Made by a program: the position numbers and the translations under genes. From Rhipidocladum racemiflorum (Eukaryota > Streptophyta > Magnoliopsida > Poales > Poaceae): a stretch of 64,000 nucleotides of DNA. This document shows, piece by piece, positions 22,582 through 32,879 of this stretch. Location of the stretch: contig JAYEVF010000049.1 of the NCBI GenBank assembly GCA_036346355.1, positions 236,001 through 300,000 on the forward strand. The letters run 5' to 3'. The notes beneath the pieces are model-generated. The model ran no database searches and was not told the origin of the DNA. It saw nothing but the letters and a program-made list of their open reading frames with translations. How positions within the stretch are numbered: the stretch's first letter is position 1; each line of letters begins with the position of its first letter.

Positions 22582-24735
22582 GTGATTAGATTAATGGATC
22601 GTTATTCGACAAAACCTTGTGTGTTCGATGGTGTTGATTTTCAGTTTTGGAAGGCCAAGATGGAGGCGTTCATCCAAGCACAAGGCTTCACAATTTGGGA
22701 GAAGGTCTACAAGCCATACCAAGTCCCTGCAAACGACAACGTCAACGACACCAATCGCACACATGTTGAAGCAAACAGCAAGGCGCGCAACTTGATCATC
22801 CAAGGATTGGGAAGAAGTGACTTCGATCGCGTGGTTCATCTTCAATCTGCATATGAGGTATGGAAATCTCTTTGTGATTACCATGAGGGTTCTAACACTG
22901 TCAAAGAGGTTCGCCAAGATATTTACAAAAAGGAATACATGCGTTTTGAGATGAAACCTAGTGAATCTGTAGATGACTTCTTTGCACGTTTCAATAAAAT
23001 TCTTAGAAATCTACGTGCTGTTGGAGTTAGCTACACTGAAGCTGCAAATGCTCGACAATTGCTTAGTGCTTTGGACATGTCGGTGTGGGAGATGAAAGTA
23101 ACATCTATACAGGAATCTACTGTCATGAGCACACTTACATTAGATGTTCTTTATTCTAAACTGAAAACTCATGAATTAGATGTTCTTGCCAGGAAAGGGA
23201 ATATTAAATCAATTGCTTTGATCTCTAACCCTAACATGTCAAATGCAAATTCTTCTTCTAGCTTTGCCTTGTCTTCCATGACTTCTTTAACAGATGAGCA
23301 ACTTGAAGAGTTTCCTGAAGAAGATCTGGCACTACTCTCTTCTCGCTTTAACAAAGCCTTGCAGAACGTGAGAATGAGAAAGAGAGGTGGTCCTCCAAGA
23401 TGCTATGAGTGTGGTGACCTCAACCATATTCGCACAAATTGTCCTAAGCTTGCAGGAAAAACATCAAAGGAGGAGAAGGACAACGACAGAAGGAATGAGA
23501 AGAAAAGGTTCTCGTCAAATGATAGGAAGAAGAAGAGTTTCATCAACCGCAAGGTGGTTCACCGAGTTCTTTCCGCTCTTGAACAAGTCAATTTGAGCGA
23601 TGTGGACTCGGAGAGCAGCGAAGATGATGCAACTCCAAGCAAGCATGATTTGATGGGATTGTGTCTCATGGCAAGCAGCAAGGATAGCTTCACCGAGGAC
23701 GGCAATGACAGCGACTTCAATGAGGTAGATCCTTCTTACGATGAATTAGCTATTGCTGTTGCTAGACTTGGTAAATTGCTTGATAAACGTGACAAGAAAA
23801 TTAAGAAACATGATTTTGTTGTGGAGTCATTGAATGCTGAAATTGCTAGACTTAAAACCTTGATTCCTGATGATGATGCTTGCAAATCATGTGACTTAAT
23901 TTACAATGAGCTTACTTTGCTTAGGAAAGAACATGTTACCTTGTTAGAGCAAATCAATGCTGAAAATGAGAAACTTGTTAAACATGCTAGTTGTTCTACC
24001 ATTGATTTACATGATACAACTCCATGTTCTATATGCTCCATACTAGAATTGAAGTTGCATGATGCAAATGCTAGGGTTTCTCAAATGACAGAAGATTTGC
24101 TTACACATGAGATTCTTTCATGCTCAACTTGTCGCAAGCAAAAAGGAAAAGTGGACGTTCCCTGTAATAATTGTTTAACTCTTTCTCGAAAAATTGATTA
24201 CTTGGAAAAATCATTAGAACGTTTCACTAAAGGAAAGAAGAACCTAAACATGATTTTGGATCAATCAAAAGTCAGCGCTCATAACAAAGGTTTAGGTTTT
24301 GATTCTTATGCTCATCATAAATCACATGCTCCCACTGTTGTTAAAGCACTTGACGGAGGAAAATTTGAAATTGTCAATGAGCCTAAGAAAACTGTCTTTA
24401 AGTCTGCTGGAGTGTTATCTTCTACTATGATGAATGCAAATGTTGCTTCTACTTCTAAAGCCAAACATCCTGTTAAGTACACTTGCACTCATTGTGGTAG
24501 AGATGGACATTTAGTAGATTTTTGCTTTAGACTAGCCAAACAACAAAAGAAAGAAAGAGCTAAGGCTAGGTCTAATTTCAGAAAGGCACTCTTTGCTTCT
24601 CACTACGTGCCTAGGGTGATGCAAGCACCTTTTGTTGCTAGAAACACGGGAACAGGCAAATTTGATTTTGTGCATAAGACTGCTCGTGTTGTGCCTACTG
24701 TTGTCTGTCGTGTGTCTCGATCTTTGGATTCCTAA
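22582..24735 (+). CDS. gag: Intact Sirevirus-like Gag, 717 residues
   Basis: The only complete element protein in the window. The first in-frame ATG is 41 bp after the LTR; a second ATG four codons later gives MDRYSTKPCVFDGVDF and may be the real start. Residues 5-250 are the copia Gag core (FWKAKMEAFIQAQGF, VWKSLCDYHEGS). A CCHC zinc knuckle is at about residues 272-287 (CYECGDLNHIRTNCPK). A Lys/Glu-rich helical region with probable coiled coil spans about 380-470, with several C-x-x-C pairs at about 435, 480, 510 and 525. A second knuckle is near 635-650 (CTHCGRDGHLVDFC). The long second half with an extra knuckle fits Sirevirus Gags. It would form particles and bind RNA. Protease, integrase and RT must come from elsewhere. 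Confidence 0.92.
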   Translation: MIRLMDRYSTKPCVFDGVDFQFWKAKMEAFIQAQGFTIWEKVYKPYQVPANDNVNDTNRTHVEANSKARNLIIQGLGRSDFDRVVHLQSAYEVWKSLCDYHEGSNTVKEVRQDIYKKEYMRFEMKPSESVDDFFARFNKILRNLRAVGVSYTEAANARQLLSALDMSVWEMKVTSIQESTVMSTLTLDVLYSKLKTHELDVLARKGNIKSIALISNPNMSNANSSSSFALSSMTSLTDEQLEEFPEEDLALLSSRFNKALQNVRMRKRGGPPRCYECGDLNHIRTNCPKLAGKTSKEEKDNDRRNEKKRFSSNDRKKKSFINRKVVHRVLSALEQVNLSDVDSESSEDDATPSKHDLMGLCLMASSKDSFTEDGNDSDFNEVDPSYDELAIAVARLGKLLDKRDKKIKKHDFVVESLNAEIARLKTLIPDDDACKSCDLIYNELTLLRKEHVTLLEQINAENEKLVKHASCSTIDLHDTTPCSICSILELKLHDANARVSQMTEDLLTHEILSCSTCRKQKGKVDVPCNNCLTLSRKIDYLEKSLERFTKGKKNLNMILDQSKVSAHNKGLGFDSYAHHKSHAPTVVKALDGGKFEIVNEPKKTVFKSAGVLSSTMMNANVASTSKAKHPVKYTCTHCGRDGHLVDFCFRLAKQQKKERAKARSNFRKALFASHYVPRVMQAPFVARNTGTGKFDFVHKTARVVPTVVCRVSRSLDS

Positions 24736-25440
24736 ACATCTTATTTCTAACCCCGCATCGAGACCTCGACACTTTCTGCTTCTATGTAGGCTTCTCACGA
24801 GGAGGAGAACATGTGGCTAGTGAATTTCGGATGCTCACTTCATATGTTTAGTGATAAGATTTGGTTCTCCTTTACTCATGCATCTCGTGCTAAAAGTGTT
24901 ATCTTTTGAAGATGCTTCTTCCACCTCTGTTTTACAAAAGGCACTAGTCCAAATGATGCAGTACAGTGCATATGTTCAAGGAGAGTGTCTTTGTTCATAA
25001 AGATGATGATCTTTGTTGAGGATGAGATAATTGGAGGTTTACATGAGAGACTCTTCCCACGTGCTTCACATCAACAAAGCGGTCAAGTGAATTTTCAGGT
25101 ATCTCTATGGTACTCAAGATTTTGGCATTTGGCTTTTGCTTCCTTATGCATTAGTTTAAGAGCTTATTCGATGTTGACTTTGGAAGATGTTGAATTGATT
25201 TGGTTCGTGCCACCTCTTGAGTAATCCTCTTTCTTGAGCATTTGATATTGGATTTCACTTTCTTAGAGATCATGTTGAAAAATAAAATCTTGTGCTTCAC
25301 CATGTGGATACTGAACATCAATTGGCGGACATTTTCAAAAACCTTGTCTTCTTCTCGTTTTGCTTTTATTCGGGAGAACTTGGGATTGTTCATCCAATGG
25401 GTTTGTTTTGAGGGGAGTTTCCTTGCCAAGTTCTTTCACT
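24736..25440 (+). pseudogene. Sire2 pol remnant (protease start, linker, RNase H end)
   Basis: After the Gag stop a different frame gives a protease-like start (WLVNFGCSLHMF, about 24810-24845). An acidic linker (about 24960-25050, ending GLHERLFPRA) follows, then words of RNase H (IQ, ADI, the Gly-rich end at 25270-25420) spread over frames. No DDE integrase or YVDD reverse transcriptase is present. The junction between linker and RNase H (about 25055-25075) is the same as in Sire1 except for a roughly 40 bp indel, so the deletion is inherited. Confidence 0.75.
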
Positions 25441-25755
25441 TGATAAGCTCACTTTATCATATTTCTTTATATGTTATGTAATTGAGCTAATATATGATAA
25501 TCTAATTGTCTTACTTGAACTAAAAATGACATTGCGGAATTCCTCGGTGATTATCTATAGCTAAATACTCTGTGATATCTTACTCTTCTAGGCTTGTTAT
25601 TGAATTTTCTTGACAAATTTGGGCTATGGAGCAAGTGTATTTTCAGCTTTACTCTTTCATAAGACCTTTTAATCATTTTTGCATGTTTACAATCAAAGAA
25701 AAGAAAAGCAAAAGGGAATCAATAAAAGGGTTGTTAAAAGCAAAAGCTTCAAGTT

Positions 25756-25887
25756 GTATGCTTGAGGCATGCTTTCCTTTAAAAATAAGATGTATGCTTC
25801 AAGCATGCCATTCCCTCAAAGATAAGATGTATGCTTCAAGCATGCCACTCCTAGAAAATAAAAGAAGTATGCTTCAAGCATGCCACA
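25756..25887. repeat. Tandem repeat with ATGCTTCAAGCAT palindrome (Sire2)
   Basis: Four units contain ATGCTT-C-AAGCAT or a near match, with spacing of about 34-48 bp. It is the counterpart of 4976-5105 in Sire1 and lies between pol remnant and polypurine zone. Neither array codes for protein. Confidence 0.8.
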
Positions 25888-26237
25888 TGCGATTTATTGT
25901 TTAAAGATTAAATTGGTCTACTAGATTGGAGTTGAAACTACTTGCTCGCCCTAAGTTGTTAGTTGCTTCAATTTTTAAAGCCTTGCTTTTTCTGCTAAGA
26001 TCTTGCTTAGTACTTGGCTATAGTTGACTGAATTGAGATTGAGATGCATGTCATTCCCTAACTTGTTAAAATCACATCAAGATCATGTATTTTGCATATT
26101 ATGTGATATATAAGGTTATATGATCGAATGGGCTCATCTTTTCCTATCTTGGCACTCCCTTGTTTCTCCTTGTGAAATCTTTGCTACAGGAAAAATTTTG
26201 AACCTGTTCTCTCTTTTGTACTCTTGATGAATCCATT

Positions 26238-26540
26238 GTCAAAGGGGGAGAAATTTGGGAATCGTTGAAAAGTTTAAGAAAAAGGGGGAGAAGAAAAAGG
26301 GGGATTTGTTTCTCGAATTTTGGGAGAAGTTTGGAGATTTTTGGAATTTTTGGGCACATTGCACATTCACACACATTTTCCTTCTCAGGGGGAGTTTTTG
26401 TTTTGCTTTTTGGTCAAAGGGGGAATTCTGTGTTTTCTTACTTTGGTCTTTGATCCTTTGGATTTCAAAATCTTTTGTAAAGTGAATGCCAAATGTTCAT
26501 TTCTTAGTGGTGTTGCCAATGTTTTCATCAAGGGGGAGAT
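26238..26540 (+). promoter_or_regulatory. Multiple polypurine tracts before Sire2 3' LTR
   Basis: Five or more purine runs of the AAGGGGGAGA type occur near 26242, 26283, 26296, 26388, 26418 and 26530. The last lies directly before the LTR. This multi-PPT arrangement is reported as specific to Sireviruses and supports the lineage call. Confidence 0.85.
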
Positions 26541-28164
26541 AGTGAAATCATGTGCTGAAAAATTGGCTTTGAACTGAAAAATTAACTTAGAATTGGTTTT
26601 GCAAAATGTGCTTGTGCATGTGTTTGACAATTTGACAAGAAATAGTGAAGTTCTCTTTTGTGCCGGACCCAACTCTCAAAACCAGTGAGTTTTGCATGTA
26701 CGACAGACCAAGTTTTTGGGTCTGTCGTGGACGTGCTAATTTTCCAAGAAACCAGTAGTTTTTGCATGTACGTCGGACCAATTTCTTGGTCAGTCGTGAA
26801 CGTGTTTTCGCCGGAATGATTTCTGCTTGGAACCGAGACTTTCACTTGTACAACAGACCGATTTTGTTGGCCCGTCGTGAATGGACTTTTTCTAGGGTTT
26901 TTTATTTTTGTCCGTTGTGAACGTGTTTTGCTCGGTTTAGGTGTTTTGCAAGAATTGAAATGATTTTTGGATTTGAATTTGAGATTATGAAATTTGTGAG
27001 AATTTCATGATGCTTGTTTTGAAGTGGAATTTATGCAATGCTCGTGTGAGTATTTGCATGGACTAATGTTGAGTCAAGTCGCGGACTTGTGCTCGAAATT
27101 GTTTTGTGGTTTGTTCATGTGCAGGTATTGCTCGAGGGCGAATGTGGTCGATGACGGGACCGGAACTAGGTTCATGGAGGAACTGAGGTTCGGGATTAGG
27201 TTCAGGGAGGAACTGAGGTCTTGGTGGTCAAGGATGTCATGCGGGACGTTCGGGCTAAGAGAATGGTGCACATGAAGAATGGTTAGTCACGTGAGAATGG
27301 CAGGAGGTCATTCGCGTGCAAAGTGTTAGTCACGTGAGTATGGCAGGTGGCCATACGCGTGCAAAGTGTTAGTCACGTGAGTATGGTAGGGTTGCCATAC
27401 GCGTGCAAGAGTTGTACTCGGCCAGGTTGGGCCAAGTAGAGTTGTGTTGGATACAGATTCCTTCTAGGGAATAGGAATCGTATTCAGAACTCCTTGTGGG
27501 TTGGTGCTTTAAATAGGAGGGGTTGTCTCCTGTTGAAGAGCATCGAATTGAGGAGAGCTAGGCGCATAGAGCCTTGGGCTCAAAGTTTAGGGTTTGTACT
27601 CTTTTGATGGGAGTACTTTAGACAAAAGAAATAAAGATCAATTCTTCTAGTTCCTTGTGTGCTACAATATTCTCTTTTGGTTCTTGTTTGCATACTTGTT
27701 CTAGTTCTAGATTGGTTTTTGTTCTTTGAGTTTCATCTTTATTTGATCCATCAAAAACCTCTCTAGGGTATCGATCTAGTGTTCTCAAAGTCTTGTTGAT
27801 AAATCTTTTGTTATTCTTGATCAATCTACAAGTTTCGATTAGATTGATTTTCGTCAAGTTCTGGAACAGCAAGCTTGCAAAGCTTATAACTTTTGATCCG
27901 TAAGTCCGATCGAACTGATTCTTTTTGAGTTAGATTCGTATTGGAATCTAGTTTCTTGTGTCCAAATTTCAGATCGTTCCGACGGTTGGATCTCAGGAAA
28001 TTCGCGTTTTACCGAACCTCTGTCATTCTGTTTTTGTCGAAAACGAGGCAATTATTTGGTTCTGTTTTGGGGTGAACTTTTAATAGATCAAGAATTTGGT
28101 TTTAGCTTCCGCACAATCATTCACCCCCCCTCTGATTGCTATATTCGTATACTTCGATCCTACA
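26541..28164 (+). repeat. Sire2 3' LTR
   Basis: A 1624 bp LTR starting AGTGAAATCA, where TGTGAAATCA is expected from Sire1, and ending CGATCCTACA. It keeps the 32 bp that the left LTR lacks. Hairpins lie at about 26655-26920 and the G-box repeat at about 27280-27405. The expected TSD partner GAAAC follows at 28165-28169, but its mate is deleted. Confidence 0.9.
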
Positions 28165-29072
28165 GAAACAACAGGAACATGAAAAGAGGACAACAAAAGA
28201 TTGCCTCGTCCTGCAACAGAAAGAGAAGTTCCATCTACGGTCTGCACAGTGGTAGGAGTAACAAGAGGACTAATGGAATGCAGACTCGTGGAATCAGATG
28301 TCATATGAAAGGAAGCTCCAGAGTCAAGAATCCATGGTGTGATACCTGATGAGGAAGGTGGTCTCTCACTGGAAGACTGAGTAGTAGAACCAGCCGAACC
28401 TGTCTGTGTAGAGGTAGCCATGCGACGCAGTAGCATAAGGATCTCCTGAGTGGAGTTAGAACCAATAGAAGTCTGCTGAGAGGAAGTCCGCTGAGAGGAG
28501 ACACCTGAATCTCCTAAGCCTCCATTGCTCTTAGGAGGGCGGCCACTTTGACGAGCAAGATCCTTCTTCCGGTTGCAGAACTGCTCCACATGACCATTTT
28601 TGTTGCAGTAGGTGCAGTGCAGCCACATGACCATTTTTGTTGCAGTAGGTGCAGTGAAGACCTCCGCCCCTAGTAGCTGAAACTGGAGTAGACGCCACTA
28701 AGGGAGGAGTAGAACGAGACGCCGCTGCCACGAAGATGAGTCTCGGTATGAATAGCCGCAAGGGCCTCCAACAGAGTCACATGAGGATGACGAGCAAGCA
28801 ACTGGGCACGAATATGCTCAAACTTAGCCCAAAGACGTGTCAGGAAGTCGTAGATGTGATGAAGCTCCAAATGAAAGTCTTGTGTGGCCGACAAAGACGG
28901 CAAGTGTGGCAAACCTCCGGTCCCAAGGAATCAATCTGACGCCACACTGAAGAAAACTGCGCATAGAACTCATCCACAGTAGAATCACCTGTCAGAAGCG
29001 ACTGCTCCTGTCGCACAACAGCAAGGTAAAGAGAGTGACCAGCAGGCTCATAGCGGTCGCGAAGATGTGCCC
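28165..29072 (-). pseudogene. gag-pol: Copia F gag C-terminus, zinc knuckle and protease
   Basis: Minus-strand fragments show the middle of Gag (YEPAGHSLYLAVVRQEQSLL, then TVDEFYAQFSSVWRQID near 28990-28940) and LLARHPHVTLLEALAAIHTE (28800-28750). A zinc knuckle follows with CTYCNKNGH and QFCNRKKD (28600-28560), a Ser/Thr-rich linker, and the protease with WILDSGASFHMT (28335). The knuckle is disturbed by a 37 bp tandem duplication. The segment ends in the protease where Sire2 starts, and on the right continues at 34584 after Reina B. Confidence 0.88.
28586..28659. repeat. 37 bp tandem duplication inside zinc knuckle
   Basis: CCACATGACCATTTTTGTTG begins at 28586 and again at 28623. The two 37 bp units differ by one or two bases. 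The duplicated part encodes the first half of the CCHC knuckle and shifts the frame. Confidence 0.9.
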
Positions 29073-29539
29073 TGTTATGAGCCGACTCAGAATGAGCTTG
29101 CTCGTAAGCACGGGTTCCCGGCCGACGGCCGGGTCGCAAACTGCTCGACGATGAAATCGTCGCGACGGCTTGCGCCTTCAATACGTTGGCTGTTGTCGGC
29201 GCCAACGCCTGAGATTAGATTTGTTGGCAAAACAAGCATGCCTTTTCTCTTGTATTCTCCCCCTTATATAATCGTTACAACTTTATGAATTGTCCTTCAC
29301 GGAAACGGAATTGAAATTTAAGCTAACCAGCTCACGTTTGAAACTCACGTACGAGTTTTATTCCTAACTAACTAGGACTCCTGTAACCTTCCTATTCGGC
29401 TAGCAGCGCAGCTCCCTCTCGCTCGGATGCTCCTTTTCGTTCGGACTCTCCTGTAGTCCCTCCGCCTGCTGTCTCTGCCGTCCGTGGCGGTCGCGGTATA
29501 CGCTGGACGTAGACCAGGTCGAGGGCTTGGCCCATAACA
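29073..29539 (-). repeat. Reina B 3' LTR
   Basis: 467 bp, TGTTATGGGC at 29539 to GGCTCATAACA at 29073 on the minus strand. It matches 34117-34583 closely. Confidence 0.92.
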
Positions 29540-29559
29540 TCACTCCCCCCTGGAGATGC

Positions 29560-32500
29560 AGCTTGTCCTCAAGCTGACAGTCGGGAAAAGATCGTCGGAA
29601 GGCAATGGCATCCATCCACGTAGCTTCATCAGCGGACTCGCCGAACCAATGTACTAGTAATTATCGCTTGCCCTCAACAAAACGCTGCGCCAGGATGCTG
29701 TGAGGTTCTGGCTGGTCCGGCGTTGCTACTGGAGTGAGATCAGGTGGCAAGGCCATGGCATGTGCTGGCGGCTCTCCCTTGAAAGGTTTAAGCAGTGAGA
29801 CATGGAAGACATTGTGTATCCTGGCGGAGTCCGGAAGGCGCAGTTGGTATGCCACTGGACCCACTCGACGTGAGACCTGGTACGGCCCGTAAAACTTGGG
29901 CGCCAACTTGGAAGATGACGCTCCCCGGGCTGACGATTGGCGGTGTTTTTGAAGTTTTAACCACACCCATGATCCCACTGTGAACTCCACCTCCCTGTGC
30001 TTGCCATCATACCGTAATTTCATGCATTGCTGAGCTTGGAGGAGGTGATCCTTCGCTTGTTGTAACAGAGCATCCCGATCGACCAATGCACAATCTACGG
30101 AATCAATGCTTGTTGACCCTTGTTGATATGGTGTCAACGGAGGTGGCTGCCGACCGTGTACCAACTCAAAAGGGGTCAATCGGTGGGCTGAATGGAATGA
30201 AGTATTGTAGCAATACTCAGCCCATGGTACCCATTGCACCCATGATGATGGGTTGGACGAAGTCAAACAGCGTAGATACATCTACCTCTGTTTGGCCATC
30301 TGTTTGGGGGTGGTATGCTGTTGACATCAACAAAGTAGTCCCACTTCTTTTGAACAGCCCTTGCCAAAAGACACTGAGGAATACCGGATCGCGATCCGAG
30401 ACGATTGATTCGGGAATGCCGTGAAGTCGTACCACTTGATCAAAGAACAAGCGAGCGGCGAGGAAATGTTCTTTGGACGAGAGAACGGTATGAAGTGGGC
30501 ATACTTAGAAAGGCGATCCACCACCACCGGTAGAAATTTGTCTTGCCTTGTGATTTAGGGAGATCGGTGATAAAGTCCATAGAGATATCCGCCCACACAG
30601 TGAGGAACTTGTAGTGGTTGGAAGCGATCACATTTGAGGCCAAAGTACTTGCCTTGTGCTGTTGACAAACCTCGCACTTTGCCACATACTGCTTCACTGT
30701 CGTGCGTTGTTTCTCCCACCAATACCCTGCCCGAATGCGATGGAGGGTCTTCTGGATTCCCTCATGTGTCAAGTCATGTACCGATGCGATGATCTGCGGA
30801 ATTAAGGGAGATGTGGCCAGCACCACTAGACGTCCTTCTCGGTACACCAACCCGTCCCGGACTGCTCAGTGCTTCGTTGGTGCACGTTCGGCGGATTGGC
30901 TTGCCGCGACTGGTGGTTGGTCGGCTGCTACTGCATGTTGGACAGCAAGGTTCTGAACGGCTGGATCTGCACGTAGCATGTTGAGCCATTGCTCTCGTGT
31001 GACGTTCTGCGGAGCCGATACGGCGGTGCATTGGATGTGGGCAGAATGTACTCGGGACAGGGCGTCGGCTGCTTGGTTAAGCCGTCCTGGTTTGTACTCC
31101 ACCTGAAAATCAAAACCCATTAGTTTACTTAGCCAGTGTTGTTGCAGTGGTGTGATGAGGGCCTGTTCCAGAAGGAATTTGAGACTCCCGTGATCGGTGC
31201 GGATGATAAAAGGGTGGCCCCATAGATAGGGTCGCTAGTGTTGCACTGCCTTGGAGATCCCGATGAGCTCCCTCTCATAAGCTGCGAGTTTGATGCGCCG
31301 GTCGGCTAACCTTCGGCTGAAATAGGCGATCGGGTGCCCCCATGTTGGAGCACTGCCCCAATCCCTGTGCTTGATGCATCACATTCTACCACGAACGGAA
31401 TTGTGAAGTCTGGCATCTGAACTACCGGTGCCGCTATCAACACTTGTTTGAGGCGATGGAAGGCCCCTTCGGCTGCCGGGGTCCATTCGAAGTTGTTGCG
31501 CCGTAGTAAGGTAGTCAGGGGCTCGACGATGACCACATATTCTTGAATGAACCGTCTATAATATCCCGTGAGTCCCAGGAATCCTCGGAGTGCTGACACC
31601 GTTGTTGGGCGGGGCCATTCAGTCACTGCTTGCAGCTTTGCTGCATCGGCTACCACCCCATTGTGGGAGATGACATGTCCCAAGTACCCAACCTGTTTCT
31701 GTGTGCAAAGGCGCATTTTGACTTCTTCAGGTACAGTCGGTGAAGCCGAAGACGGTCCAGCACTAACTGAAGGTGTTCCTGGTGTTCCCTCTCGGTGTGA
31801 CTGTATACCAGGATATCATCAAAGAAAACCAAGACAAATTTGCGCAAGAATTCCCTTAAAACTTCGTTCATTAAGGCTTGAAAGGTGGACGGAGCATTGG
31901 ACAATCCAAACGGCATCACTAGGAACTCATAATGGTCATGGTGAGTCCGAAAAGCCGTCTTCTCAATGTCTTCTTCCCTCATCCGGACTTGTGGTAGCCC
32001 GATCGCAAATCTAGCTTGGTGAAGTAATTAGCCCCGCGAAGCTCATCCAGCAGCTCTTCTACTACAGGAATGGGAAACTTGTCTTTGACCGTTCTCATGT
32101 TTAATGTACGGTAATCCACACAAAAACGCCACGTGCCATCTGCCTTTTTGACCAATAAGACAGGGGAGGAGAAGGGTGATCTGCTGGGCTGTATTATTCC
32201 CTGCTTCAACATGTCTCCACACTGCTTCTCTATTTCTTCCTTCTGGCGATACGGATATCGGTAAGGCCTCACAACTACCGGGTCGGTTCCTTCCGTAAGC
32301 GTAATGCGATGGTCGCACCATCTTGGAGGAGGCAATCCTGCTGGCTCAGCAAATATGTCTTCATTAGTCTTCAACAATCCTTGCACCCAAGCGAGGTGCT
32401 CGGCTCTGTTTGCAACAGGGTGGAGTTCTTAGTGGTCGCCGCATTCCTTGGAGCTGTACGTGCGCCCCTTGGTGTTCAAACTCCATTGTTAGCTCCTCAA

Positions 32501-32871
32501 AGTTCCACCGTATGTTTCCCAATGTTCGCAGCCACTGCGCTCCTAATATGATGTCGAACCCATCGATAGGTAGCAAAATGAATGAGGCTGTGAACTCCTT
32601 CCCTTGGATGCTGAAAGTTGCGGAGGGCACGGTTCCAAGACAGGGCAAATGGGAACCTCCTGCCACTTGAACTTGCTGTGGTGCTCCTTCCCCCTGTTCC
32701 CACTTTCCTTGTCGGCCAGTGTATGCGCTCATGAAATTGTGTGTACTTCCACTGTCGATGAGGCAGAGCCAACGCCGTCCTGCAATATGCACCTATACCT
32801 GCATGGTATCTCCGTGCTTGGGTCCCAAGGCCACAATCATGGACAAAGATGCGTCGGATTCTTGCAGCCAT
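29560..32871 (-). pseudogene. pol: Reina B pol (protease, RT, RNase H, integrase, chromodomain-like)
   Basis: Domain order on the minus strand is complete. Protease: LIDSGSTHNFMS near 32755. RT at 32386-31650 with PSRSPFSSPVLLVKKADG, DYRTLNMRTVKDKFPIP, KLDLRSGYH and the catalytic FFDDILVYS (about 31820). RNase H follows with VECDASSTGIGAVL (31385). The integrase zinc finger is at 30780-30670 (H..H..CEVCQQHK), with the core Asp in SMDFITDLP and DRDPVF and the STAYHPQTDGQTE block at 30310. The tail has FYGPYQVSRRVGPVAYQL and a chromodomain-like WFGESADEATW end (about 29640). Frameshifts occur near 31990, 31300, 30530 and 30260 and a stop near 29660, so it is inactive as read. Confidence 0.9.
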
Positions 32872-32879
32872 GCATTTTC

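Larger units (their letters stand above)
20951..28164 (+). mobile_element. Sire2: non-autonomous Sirevirus-like copia element with intact gag
   Basis: The LTRs are 20951-22541 and 26541-28164. The left one lacks the first 32 bp of the LTR. Over the shared part I count only about a dozen differences in roughly 1590 bp by eye. The internal region of about 4.0 kb has a primer site, one long Gag frame, then protease start and RNase H end remnants, palindromic repeats and multiple polypurine tracts. It interrupts copia F between protease and integrase, and about 200 bp of F are missing at the left junction, so no TSD is visible. The same pol loss as Sire1 marks a gag-bearing, enzyme-less subfamily. 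Confidence 0.92.
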
